Assembly: GCA_045430305.1 (NCBI GenBank)
Contig: JAILXW010000001.1
Span: 310,001-374,000 of the forward strand
Source of the DNA: Agarilytica sp045430305
Lineage (GTDB): Bacteria > Pseudomonadota > Gammaproteobacteria > Pseudomonadales > Cellvibrionaceae
Length of the DNA stretch: 64,000 bases
Direction of reading: 5' to 3'
Every line of letters starts with the position of its first letter. Position 1 is the stretch's first letter. Both the position numbers and the translations under genes were made by a program. This document shows, piece by piece, positions 27,701-35,485 of this stretch. The notes below the pieces were generated by a model. It did no database searches. It was not told the DNA's origin and worked only from the letters and a program-made list of their open reading frames with translations.

Positions 27701-28266
27701 TAGAAAGTTTTACAGACGAATACATCAAACCCTTTATTGATACTAGTAATAATTGGCAAAACCTATCGGTCGATAAGTTCAGTATTGGATTTAAATCACC
27801 CGCCATGCAGCAAATCAGAAAAGGTATCCAGATTAAAGATGTGTTCTTCCGTACCAATCCAGAGTCGCCTTCGATCGGAGTTGAGTTAAAGCCCTATAGT
27901 ATGGACTCGCAGCATGCTCGCTTTACGCTAGACATTGCAGAAACACGTTTGACATACAAACATGGCCCCAAGTTTGGCAAACCGGTCAGTTGGACCGGGG
28001 ACAACGAGGGCAGTCGAATACGTGTCGCGATAGAAGATATTAATGGTACCTTGTACGAAAAATCGTACTCTGGCCCATGGGCCTGGTTCCGTTTGATGGA
28101 CGCCTCCACAATTAAACGCACCAGTAAATCCAATGTTTACCACATTACTTTTAAAGCTGGTGATAACAACGAGCAAAAAATTATTTATGAAGGGAAAACG
28201 AAAAGTATTAATCACCCTTTAAGCAATAGCCTCTTGGCTTCCTTTAGAGCGCCGGAGACGTTGTAA
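24721..28266 (+). CDS. tssM: T6SS inner-membrane protein TssM (IcmF family)
   Basis: 1181 residues, full length for TssM. Two N-terminal membrane segments (about 10-30 and 45-62) and a third near 455-475 flank a cytoplasmic NTPase-like domain with an intact Walker A GPPGSGKT (140-147), a following LIDTAGRY Walker B and a FTKVDL motif. The large C-terminal periplasmic part ends in the region that contacts TssJ (GPWAWFRLMDAS...YHITFKAG). TssM spans the periplasm between TssL and TssJ. Its stop and the tagF start overlap by one base. Confidence 0.97.
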   Translation: MKKVLGFLLHPITISVIGLILISLLIWFGGPYIKFGESNTAPLGSAMARLIAIIVILVIWGLNNLRVQRKADKSNKELVADLNENKDSQDQNAEGGKANEEIQQLSQRFNEALSTLKGLKFSGVGRKKALYELPWYIIVGPPGSGKTTALVNSGLEFPLADKFGKGALKGIGGTRNCDWWFTNSAVLIDTAGRYTTQDSHRVIDSSAWEGFLSLLKRNRRRRPINGAIVAISLQDLLTQTEEERALHAKTIRTRLDELMDKLEIRFPIYLMFTKVDLVGGFREFFEDLGKEERDQVWGVSLPNAGKATQSPDFDYFSREYSKLIDRLYARVLWRVHQERNNKRKAAIYGFPPQMENLRGITESFVKQTFVKNRYKYQPYLRGIYFSSGTQDGTPIDRLMSSISANFGFSRESSQAPNQQGRSYFLTRLFQEVIFPESELVGSNARYEKFMRWGQRATIFGLVALVVTVVVVWSGSLTRHKMFMGDVREFIAEFQEGSKRVSPINRDIRAVLPPLNALANASIVYDQEEHPWLSGIGLYDSRVDEEANVAYDLYLEKLFLPRILKTMEEELVKGHDGGDLYNSFRLYMMWQKRDKFEKELIAKWFKELWDSKYPGEATRRQELNIHLDHLLSLELPVAKLNERIVRNTRELLLQVPVSRRVYARIKSNPEFMQRINLLDLMGENASTTFKVDGQTRKALNVPVLFTIDGYEAMDFSEGSELLTDVVNERWVLDDDNTKRVDFVTEDLEDLGARVKDHYFADYVLTWQKVFKSLELKPFGGMRQANDVIVSITDPVYSPIRMMLELGVVNTQLTPPVVGADLASDHGKGRVKKLGRLAAMAADRRDLTKVDKRFKELHVLMREGSNGTSSFDTWLQRVQQLQDFLGEISMAPDPGKKAFEIARDRFKSGSANPIASLRSYSKNAPEPLEGWLAMLADESWRVVMTTAHQYVNTQWRNRVYEPYTEALAGRYPLNRKTRDELALYDFVEFFKPKGTLESFTDEYIKPFIDTSNNWQNLSVDKFSIGFKSPAMQQIRKGIQIKDVFFRTNPESPSIGVELKPYSMDSQHARFTLDIAETRLTYKHGPKFGKPVSWTGDNEGSRIRVAIEDINGTLYEKSYSGPWAWFRLMDASTIKRTSKSNVYHITFKAGDNNEQKIIYEGKTKSINHPLSNSLLASFRAPETL

Positions 28267-28982
28267 TGACTGAGAATCTTACAGGTTTATTCGGAAAGCT
28301 ACCGGCGCACGGCGACTTTATCTATCGCGACTTACCCAGTGGTTTTATCAATGTATGGGACGAATGGTTGCAGGGCTATGTCGGCAGCTCACGCGAACAG
28401 TTAGGTGACGGCTGGTTAGATTTGTATCTAACCAGCCCCATCTGGCGTTTTGCTTTTTCGGAAGGTGTCATCGACCAAAATGCTTGGGCCGGTATCATGC
28501 TGCCAAGCGTCGACCGTGTCGGCCGTTACTTTCCTTTTTCTGTCGCAACAAAATTACCTTCAGATACAAATCCAATAGACTTTATTTGTACTCGCCCAAA
28601 CTGGTTTCAAGCGATGCAAGATGCATCTTTGAGTGCACTGGAAGGGCAGATCAGTATAGATGAATTAGTGGAAGAGCTTAACGACAGCTTTCCAATGAAA
28701 AATGATAGCTATCAACACGGCCCACAAATCATGAGCGCCGACAAGATGTTGGTACAGTCTGCGAATCCAGAACAACCCACTAGTGCAGTGTTGCCATTTA
28801 TGCTCGACGCTTGTTTAGCGAGTAACCTACAAAGCTACAGCGTGTGGAGTACCGCTGGCTCTGAGCTGATATCCCCCTGTATGTTTGTAAGTTCAGGGCT
28901 ACCCGCTTTAAGTGGTATCGCTGCAATGATGGATGGCCGCTGGCAAGATTGGCAATGGCAACTACCATTTCCACTAAAATAA
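28266..28982 (+). CDS. tagF: T6SS accessory protein TagF
   Basis: 238 residues of the TagF/ImpM family: GLFGKLPAHGDFIYRDLPSGFINVWDEWLQ at the start, then WRFAFSEGVIDQNAWAGIMLPSVDRVGRYFPF. TagF is a post-translational repressor of T6SS in Pseudomonas and Agrobacterium, acting through the Fha branch. Here it is a separate gene, not fused to PppA, encoded between tssM and the phosphatase. Confidence 0.93.
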   Translation: MTENLTGLFGKLPAHGDFIYRDLPSGFINVWDEWLQGYVGSSREQLGDGWLDLYLTSPIWRFAFSEGVIDQNAWAGIMLPSVDRVGRYFPFSVATKLPSDTNPIDFICTRPNWFQAMQDASLSALEGQISIDELVEELNDSFPMKNDSYQHGPQIMSADKMLVQSANPEQPTSAVLPFMLDACLASNLQSYSVWSTAGSELISPCMFVSSGLPALSGIAAMMDGRWQDWQWQLPFPLK

Positions 28983-29007
28983 CGTGAATAAATTAAAGAC
29001 CAGAGAT

Positions 29008-29763
29008 ATGCCTGATTCTACTGCTCGGCGCCCAGTAACTTGGACAAGCTATTCACTTTCAGATGTGGGCTGTGTGCGAGAAGTTAACGAAGACTCGGTA
29101 ATAGAATCGAGTGAAAAAAACCTTTGGGCAATTGCCGACGGCATGGGCGGCCATCAAATTGGTGACGTGGCGAGCCAAAAAGTGGTTGCCGCACTTGAAA
29201 AAGTATACCCAAGTGCGACGCTGAGCGAATATGTCGATGTTATTGAAGATGCATTGTTAAGTGCAAACCAAGAGCTAATCGACTTTGCTCGTGAGCATTT
29301 TGACTCCCAGACTATGGGGACAACCGTAGTTTGCTTAATCATCAAAGAATACGTTGGTGTGGCGTTATGGGTAGGTGACTCGCGCCTTTATCGTTACCGG
29401 AATCATCAGCTTCAGCAAATGACGCGCGATCACAGCCAGGTTGAAGAAATGGTGCAGATGGGGTTAATTACAAAAGAAGAAGCCGAAGTGCACCCGCATA
29501 AAAATGTGATTACACGCGCGGTAGGCGTTGAGCCTAACTTATTTGTTGATTTGAATGTGTTCAGTACTCAAGTTGGCGACACGTTTCTGTTGTGTAGCGA
29601 TGGCCTTTATAACTCTGTTTCGCAAGAAAATGTCGAAACAATGCTCTCGCACAGAGATGCAGAAGCCTGTACGCTAGATCTAATGAAGACCTCGCTCGAC
29701 AACGGTGCAGAAGATAATGTGTCGCTGATCGTAGTGAAAGGCGAACCTGGAAAGCTAAACTAG
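29008..29763 (+). CDS. pppA: T6SS PP2C-type protein phosphatase PppA
   Basis: About 251 residues with all PP2C metal-binding motifs: NEDSV, IADGMGGHQIGD, GTTVVC, WVGDSRLYRYR, LCSDGLYNSV and EDNVSL. It is expected to reverse PpkA phosphorylation in the cytoplasm and switch the T6SS off or reset it. A GTG at 28984 is also in frame, only 2 nt after tagF, but has no ribosome-binding site; the ATG at 29008 follows a weak AGAG. The exact start is uncertain. Confidence 0.93.
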   Translation: MPDSTARRPVTWTSYSLSDVGCVREVNEDSVIESSEKNLWAIADGMGGHQIGDVASQKVVAALEKVYPSATLSEYVDVIEDALLSANQELIDFAREHFDSQTMGTTVVCLIIKEYVGVALWVGDSRLYRYRNHQLQQMTRDHSQVEEMVQMGLITKEEAEVHPHKNVITRAVGVEPNLFVDLNVFSTQVGDTFLLCSDGLYNSVSQENVETMLSHRDAEACTLDLMKTSLDNGAEDNVSLIVVKGEPGKLN

Positions 29764-29811
29764 CTAAGCCAAGGTAGTAGTGGCATATAGCGAAACAAAA
29801 AGATTTTATTG

Positions 29812-32607
29812 ATGAGCAGTTCAGAAGACGATAAAACAAGAATAAAATCGCGTCCCGGTCAGCCAAAAAGCCCGGAAGAGCAAAAATCGTTGGCGCGAGA
29901 CAAGCAGGAAATGGAGCGTCGACGTTTGGCCGCGCAGAAAAAAGCGCGTGAGCTCGAAAAGCGTCTCGCGGCAATGCCTTCGGATAAAAAAAGTGAATCG
30001 GCAAGCGTTAAGTCCCCCTCCGCCAAAGGCAAAACTCGCGCTCAAAGCCAACAAAAGGCCGAGCCAGATAAAACTGTCATAAAATCAAAAACGCCTGCGC
30101 AGCCCCAAGTGGATAAAACGCGTATTCAAACAAAGCCCACCGTCGGTAGCGCAGATAAAACTGAATTTAAAAATCGGCCCAAAGCGAAAAGCCCCCAGTT
30201 AGGCCCGCAAGATGAGACTAAGCTCGACGATAGTACGACAGTACCAGATGTGATTGGCGGGCGAGCTAAACATGACCCCGCACATCAAGATCACGCAGGG
30301 CAACAGTTACTAAAAAAGCGTTTTGTATTTGAAGAAGTGCTGGGTGCTGGCGGAATGGGGGTCGTGTACAAAGCGAAAGACCTACTCAAAGTTGAAGCCC
30401 AAGACCGCGACCCCTACGTTGCAATCAAGGTATTGAGTGATGATTTTAAATCTCACCCCGAAGCATTTATTGCACTACAGCGCGAATCTCGAAAAACCCA
30501 GCGTATTGCGCACCCCAATATTGTAAATGTGCACGATTTTGACCGAGATGGTGATACGGTTTTTATGACCATGGAGTACCTAAACGGTACGCCTCTTGAC
30601 AAGCTCATTAGTCAATATAAAGCGACGGGAATACCCGAAGAAGACGCCTGGAAAATACTAGAAGGTATCTGCGCTGCATTAATTTATGCACACGATCAAA
30701 GTATTATTCACTCTGACTTTAAGCCGGGCAACATCTTCGTTACCAAAGATAATCTAGCTAAAGTATTTGACTTTGGTATTGCGCGCGCAGTGGCATCTGC
30801 CGAAGTACATGAGGAAAGTACAGACGACAAAACAGTATTCGATGCAGGTAATTTAGGCGCATTAACGCCTGCTTACGCTAGTTTAGAAATGCTGGAAGGT
30901 AAAACGCCCGACGTGCGAGACGATATTTTTGCACTTGGCTGTATTGCCTACGAAATGTTTACAGGTAACCATCCTTACAATCGTGTGCACGCTGATGAAG
31001 CCATGCAGCGTAAGATGAAACCAAAACGTATTACCAATATTTCCAAGCGCCAATGGCGCGTTATCGAGAAATCTTTGGCTTTTAAACGCGAAGATCGTAT
31101 TGATAATGTGTGGGGGTTTTGGAATGAGTTAACGCTTAAGCGCGGCCCCGCGAAGGCCATCGCGATTTCTTCCGTTGTGTTTTTAAGTGCAGTGATAGGG
31201 CTTCTAGCGTATCAAAACTACTTTGGACCAAAACTTAGCGACATTAATGAAGCGGAAATTCGCGGTGAGATTGAACGTGAAGTACTTGTTAGTCAAAGTA
31301 AAAAGACGTTAACCGAATTATTATATTCGCCTGAATTTACTGAAGCCTGGGAGCGAAATCTTGCTAATACATTCGAAACGTTAGAAGGTTTGTTAGGCAA
31401 GAATGACCCCTGGATACTCGAACAAAAATCTGTCGCTTTTAAAGGCTTTATGGGGCATATTGTTGAACTTATCGCCCAGGAAGAATTCGAACGAGCAAGA
31501 GAAATTGTCGAACTGGCACAGACATACGGGTCTGACGAAGAGCGCATGTCTGTACTGTCCACCCAAATAGACACAGCAGAAAAAGCCTTAGCAATTAAGC
31601 TCGAAGAAGAACGTAAAAAGAAAAAGCAGCAAGCGGCTTCGCGAGCAAAGGCTGCAGAGCAACAAAATGCGATGTCAGAACGAAACAAAGCATTCGATGT
31701 TGCGATGGAGACGGTAAATAAACAATTGAAATGCCGCAGCTCTATGAATATGGGTGATATCGACATTGCTGTCGGAAAATTGCGATCACTTAACCCCTCG
31801 CGCTATAAAAAAGCGGAAGGCGCAATTGTCAGTGATTTAGCAGCATGTGTTTCTAAAATTGGTCGCAGTTTCCCTGAAAGAGCAGAAGAGTTTAAGAAAC
31901 GAGCGCTGAGGATTTTCCCGAAAAATAGAATAGTCGCTAATATAAAAATTGAGCCGAAAGACCCGTGCGATACCTCTCTGGCGGGGCTTGGTGCTAGAGG
32001 CAGTCGGGCGATGTGCCGCGATACCTTAAAAAGCGAGGGGGAAGCTTTCGGGAAAGGGCCCTCTATGGTCGTGGTGCCGGCCAAAGGAAGCTTAAAAGCC
32101 TTCGCGATAGGGAAATACGAAATAACATATGAAGATTTTAATAAGTTTTGTGAGAATAGTGCAGCATGTAGCGCAACAGCTACTGAGAATGAAAAGCTAC
32201 CTGTCACTAATATTAGTGCGACACTTATGCAACAATACGCAGATTGGTTGGGCTTAAAAAGTAAAAGAAAATATCGCCTACCCAGTAAGGCTGAATGGAT
32301 GTACGCTGCGCGCGCAAATTCAAATAAACTCGACTCCAACCGTAATTGCCGGCTAGACTCGCGCGGTATAAAAAAAGGCGGTGTGTTAATTAAAGCTTCT
32401 ACTGGTCAGCAAAACCCTTGGGGTTTAGTCAATTATTTGGGCAATGCGCAAGAACTTGCTCTTGAACGAGGCTCCTTTTTCGCTATGGGCGGCACGTACG
32501 AAACACCCATAGAAGAATGTGTAGCATCAAAAAGCATGGATCATTCTGGTAGTGCCGATAAATTTACCGGTTTTCGTTTGTTGCGCGAAATAGCCCAGAA
32601 AAAATAG
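29812..32607 (+). CDS. ppkA: T6SS Ser/Thr kinase PpkA with periplasmic FGE/SUMF1-like domain
   Basis: About 931 residues. The N-terminal tail (1-150) repeats a DKT-type motif (Thr9, Thr88, Thr103, Thr117; a DET variant at Thr136). The kinase domain follows (about 170-440): glycine loop GAGGMGVV, VAIK lysine (about 206), catalytic loop HSDFKPGN (HSD instead of HRD) and DFG. A further DDKTVF stretch lies in the activation region. One membrane segment (about 455-477) leads to a coiled-coil Lys/Gln-rich part and a C-terminal formylglycine-generating-enzyme-like domain (YEITYEDFNKFC; YRLPSKAEWMYAAR; GFRLLRE). The usual GNVWEW core is degenerate (GNAQEL), so that domain probably senses or binds rather than catalyses. 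The kinase likely phosphorylates TssL and/or itself, read by the FHA protein. Confidence 0.93.
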   Translation: MSSSEDDKTRIKSRPGQPKSPEEQKSLARDKQEMERRRLAAQKKARELEKRLAAMPSDKKSESASVKSPSAKGKTRAQSQQKAEPDKTVIKSKTPAQPQVDKTRIQTKPTVGSADKTEFKNRPKAKSPQLGPQDETKLDDSTTVPDVIGGRAKHDPAHQDHAGQQLLKKRFVFEEVLGAGGMGVVYKAKDLLKVEAQDRDPYVAIKVLSDDFKSHPEAFIALQRESRKTQRIAHPNIVNVHDFDRDGDTVFMTMEYLNGTPLDKLISQYKATGIPEEDAWKILEGICAALIYAHDQSIIHSDFKPGNIFVTKDNLAKVFDFGIARAVASAEVHEESTDDKTVFDAGNLGALTPAYASLEMLEGKTPDVRDDIFALGCIAYEMFTGNHPYNRVHADEAMQRKMKPKRITNISKRQWRVIEKSLAFKREDRIDNVWGFWNELTLKRGPAKAIAISSVVFLSAVIGLLAYQNYFGPKLSDINEAEIRGEIEREVLVSQSKKTLTELLYSPEFTEAWERNLANTFETLEGLLGKNDPWILEQKSVAFKGFMGHIVELIAQEEFERAREIVELAQTYGSDEERMSVLSTQIDTAEKALAIKLEEERKKKKQQAASRAKAAEQQNAMSERNKAFDVAMETVNKQLKCRSSMNMGDIDIAVGKLRSLNPSRYKKAEGAIVSDLAACVSKIGRSFPERAEEFKKRALRIFPKNRIVANIKIEPKDPCDTSLAGLGARGSRAMCRDTLKSEGEAFGKGPSMVVVPAKGSLKAFAIGKYEITYEDFNKFCENSAACSATATENEKLPVTNISATLMQQYADWLGLKSKRKYRLPSKAEWMYAARANSNKLDSNRNCRLDSRGIKKGGVLIKASTGQQNPWGLVNYLGNAQELALERGSFFAMGGTYETPIEECVASKSMDHSGSADKFTGFRLLREIAQKK

Positions 32608-32697
32608 ATCAACATAGATACGATGGCAATCAACGTGCTGTCTAATAAAATTGAAATCGTTTCACTTCGGGTGAAATAAAACTGATGAGGCAAAAAT

Positions 32698-33315
32698 ATG
32701 GACTTAATTGAATTTTTCCAATCGGGTGGGCCATTTATGTATGCCATTCTGGCAGTAATGGCGTTAGGCTTGGCAATCGCGTTTGAGCGTTTTCTTTATG
32801 TTAGTCGTACCCAAGGTCGAACGAATAAAGTATGGAAAAAACTCTCGCCCATGCTTCAGGCAAAAGATTACGAACGCGCCTACAATGCCGTTCAATCGAT
32901 CAATACGCCAATTGCAACAGTGCTGCAATATGGGTTTTCTCGCCATAAAGCGCAAGCAAAGCGCGACTTAATCGACGCGGCAATGGAAGAGGGCATAATG
33001 GAAGTGACGCCTGAATTGGAAGAGCGTACACACTACCTTGCAACCTTAGCTAATGTTGCAACCCTACTAGGTTTGCTTGGAACCATTATTGGTCTAATTC
33101 AAGCGTTTACCGCAGTCGCAAATGCAGATCCGGCAGAAAAGGCTGATTTACTCTCAGCGAGTATTTCGGTTGCGATGAACACTACAGCATTTGGTTTGAC
33201 TGCGGCCATCCCGCTAATTTTGATTCATTCATATATCGCTACTAAAACCACACGCTTGGTTGATAACCTAGAAATGGCGGCCGTGAAATGTCTCAATTTA
33301 ATTTGTGACGAGTAA
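32698..33315 (+). CDS. ExbB/TolQ/MotA-type proton channel subunit
   Basis: 205 residues with three membrane segments: an N-terminal one (about 12-32), and a pair at about 115-138 and 155-185. The TLGLLGTIIGLIQAFTAVA-like stretch and SISVAMNTTAFGLTAAIPLI are typical of the channel-forming helices of the family. Together with the two ExbD-like proteins it should form an inner-membrane stator that converts proton-motive force into work on a periplasmic partner. It lies 90 bp after ppkA, with a weak hairpin (TTTCAC/GTGAAA, 32660-32676) between them, and probably shares the rightward transcript. Confidence 0.92.
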   Translation: MDLIEFFQSGGPFMYAILAVMALGLAIAFERFLYVSRTQGRTNKVWKKLSPMLQAKDYERAYNAVQSINTPIATVLQYGFSRHKAQAKRDLIDAAMEEGIMEVTPELEERTHYLATLANVATLLGLLGTIIGLIQAFTAVANADPAEKADLLSASISVAMNTTAFGLTAAIPLILIHSYIATKTTRLVDNLEMAAVKCLNLICDE

Positions 33316-33340
33316 ACAAGTAAAAATAGGCCACTAGCCC

Positions 33341-33904
33341 ATGAAACTTAAGCGCAAACGCGCCAAGATGGAAGCGACCGTCGAGCTTAATATCACTGCA
33401 TTCATGAATTTGATGGTGATATTGGTTCCGTTCCTACTCATTACTGCGGTTTTTTCGCGAATGACGGTGTTGGAGTTAAACCTTCCCAACCTCGATGCGA
33501 AATCGAAGGATAATGAAGAAATAAAATTGCAACTTCAGGTGTTGGTGACATCTAACGATTTAGTCGTAAAAGATGCAAACTTGGGTGAATTTCGTCGAAT
33601 CCCTTTGTTAGAAAATGGCCAAGAGTGGGGCGACAAACAACGAAAGGTGTGGAAGCCCTTACGCGAAATTTTGGTTGAATTAAAAACTCGCTTTCCAGAA
33701 GAGCAAAGCATTGCGCTATTGCTTGATCGTTCTGTGAGCTACAGATCTATGATCGAAGTAATGGACCGGGTGAGGGCGGCAGACATTGTTACTGCCGGCA
33801 CAGTCGATACATATGAATTATTTCCGCAAGTTTCTATTGGTGACATCCCCGAAGAACCTAGCGCACAAACCGCTCCAGCGGAAGTAGGAGTTGCTCAACC
33901 ATGA
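33341..33904 (+). CDS. ExbD/TolR-like protein lacking the usual membrane aspartate
   Basis: 187 residues with a short basic N-terminus, one membrane segment (about 19-40) and a periplasmic domain. In ExbD/TolR/MotB proteins the segment begins with a protonatable Asp. Here the matching stretch reads ITAFMNLMVILVPFLL, with Asn in its place. The partner ExbD gene, which overlaps this one by 4 nt (ATGA), has the Asp. The pair may therefore form a heterodimer with one working proton site. The periplasmic tail ends in a Pro/Glu-rich stretch. Confidence 0.88.
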   Translation: MKLKRKRAKMEATVELNITAFMNLMVILVPFLLITAVFSRMTVLELNLPNLDAKSKDNEEIKLQLQVLVTSNDLVVKDANLGEFRRIPLLENGQEWGDKQRKVWKPLREILVELKTRFPEEQSIALLLDRSVSYRSMIEVMDRVRAADIVTAGTVDTYELFPQVSIGDIPEEPSAQTAPAEVGVAQP

Positions 33905-34407
33905 TGGAAGTTTCTCGTCGTGCTCGACGTATGGATCGGCATCACAAAATGGGTAAGGGGTCGCCTTTGAACCTCGTATCTCTTATGGATATTTTCACCA
34001 TCTTAGTATTTTTCTTATTGGTGAATTCTTCAAATACACAACAACTACCAAGCAATAAGCAACTGACGCTGCCAAAAGCCAGCACCAAAAAAGCACCGGA
34101 AGAAACCATAGTGCTTGCCATCACCAAAAAAGACATACTTGTTCAGGGGCGAAAGGTTGCTTCTATTGCCGATATATTAAGTGATGATGACGAGTCGATT
34201 CCGGCTTTGCAAAAAGAATTAGAATTTTTGTCGGGTGCGCCTGTAGAAAACAATTCCGAAGCCCCAACAGAAGGTAAACGCATCACCATTATGGGGGATG
34301 AAAATGTTTCCTATGACACGGTAAGGAAAATATTAAAAACCTGTCAAAAGGCAAACTACACACAAGTGGCATTTGCGGCGACGCAAGTGGCAAGTAAGGC
34401 GCAATAG
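33901..34407 (+). CDS. ExbD/TolR-like protein with conserved aspartate
   Basis: 168 residues: basic N-terminus, one membrane segment (about 23-42, LNLVSLMDIFTILVFFLL) with the family Asp, and a periplasmic domain. It overlaps the first exbD-like gene by 4 nt, so equal amounts are likely. Predicted rotor/peg subunit of the proton-driven complex with the ExbB-like protein. It is followed at 10 nt by the TonB/AgmX-like gene. Confidence 0.9.
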   Translation: MMEVSRRARRMDRHHKMGKGSPLNLVSLMDIFTILVFFLLVNSSNTQQLPSNKQLTLPKASTKKAPEETIVLAITKKDILVQGRKVASIADILSDDDESIPALQKELEFLSGAPVENNSEAPTEGKRITIMGDENVSYDTVRKILKTCQKANYTQVAFAATQVASKAQ

Positions 34408-34417
34408 GGAAGCGTAG

Positions 34418-35374
34418 ATGAGTTCACCGAACTACACAACACTCGCGTCGAATTGGATTCCCGATAGTCACGAGAAAAAAACGTTTTATATTATCGTTGC
34501 GATCTCGCTGGCGTTGGCTTTTGCGCTTGCGATAGTCGTTGCAAGCGTTGAAGTACCTCCCAAAGAACGAAAAGCTCGCTCTGCACCACCAGAACGTGTT
34601 GCAAAATTTATAACGCAGAAGAAAAAAGTAGAGCCGCCCAAACCCAAACCGACACCGGTTCCAACCCCTAAAGTTATTCCTACGCCCAAACCCAAAGTGG
34701 TTCGGAAAAAAGAAACTGAGGCAGAAAAGAAAAAGCCTTTAACCAAAAAAGAAAAGAAAGCACGTGATACAGCAGCAAAAAGCGGGTTACTAGCGCTAAC
34801 GGGTGAGCTTGCTGATTTGATGGATACTAGCAGCGTTGACAAAATGGTCGGTGCGAAAACGAAAAAAGCGTCTTCAGATGCGACAAAAGTAGCCGGGGTT
34901 AGTAGTGATGTTCTGACTTCTGATGCAGGTAAAGGCAGCGGTGGGGTGAGTACATCTGACTACGTCAGTACAAATGTAGGAAGCACAAGCCTTTCTCAGC
35001 GTGATATTGCCTTGGTAAAACAGTCGCTACTTAAGAGCGATCAAGTAGAAGGTGATGATGAGGGTGATCGTGCCCGTAGCGGTAATGTGAGAACAGAAGA
35101 AGAAGTTACCATTGTATTTGACCAAAACAAAGGTCAACTGTTTTCAATATACAATCGTGAAAGGCGTAAAAACCCAAGCCTGAAGGGCAAGCTCGTTCTA
35201 GAGATTACTATTGCACCCGATGGTTCTGTCACTGCAGTTAAGATAGCGTCGTCAGAGTTGAACGATCCGAAATTAGAACGTCGCATTATTGCGCGGGTAA
35301 AACGCTTTAAATTCCAAGCGAAAAATGTAGAGCCTGTGACGGTGACTTTCCCAATCGAGTTTTTACCGTCTTAA
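34418..35374 (+). CDS. TonB/AgmX(PglI)-like energy-transducing protein
   Basis: 318 residues. A short cytoplasmic N-terminus is followed by one membrane segment (about 23-45), a Lys/Pro-rich periplasm-spanning stretch (KPKPTPVPTPKVIPTPKPK near 75-95) and Ser/Asp-rich linkers. The C-terminal domain of about 95 residues (FDQNKGQLFSIYNRERRKNPSLKGKLVLEITIAPDGSVTAVKI...) resembles the AgmX/PglI C-terminal, TonB-like, fold. It probably carries motion from the Exb-type motor to outer-membrane partners such as the TPR lipoproteins encoded at the other end of the locus. Last gene of the rightward set; no clear terminator follows. Confidence 0.85.
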   Translation: MSSPNYTTLASNWIPDSHEKKTFYIIVAISLALAFALAIVVASVEVPPKERKARSAPPERVAKFITQKKKVEPPKPKPTPVPTPKVIPTPKPKVVRKKETEAEKKKPLTKKEKKARDTAAKSGLLALTGELADLMDTSSVDKMVGAKTKKASSDATKVAGVSSDVLTSDAGKGSGGVSTSDYVSTNVGSTSLSQRDIALVKQSLLKSDQVEGDDEGDRARSGNVRTEEEVTIVFDQNKGQLFSIYNRERRKNPSLKGKLVLEITIAPDGSVTAVKIASSELNDPKLERRIIARVKRFKFQAKNVEPVTVTFPIEFLPS

Positions 35375-35485
35375 TCTGAACGATGAAGGTATTAGTGTGG
35401 CTGGTGACGGCGTGCTGGTAGCAGCCCCAGAAAAAGTATGGAGCTAATAGCGTTACCCTATGCTAAACAACGGCATACTTAGCAA

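Noticed and set aside
31293..31766. 157-codon leftward frame opposite ppkA
   Set aside because: Antisense shadow of the coiled-coil part of the kinase gene; Ser/Phe-rich without motifs.
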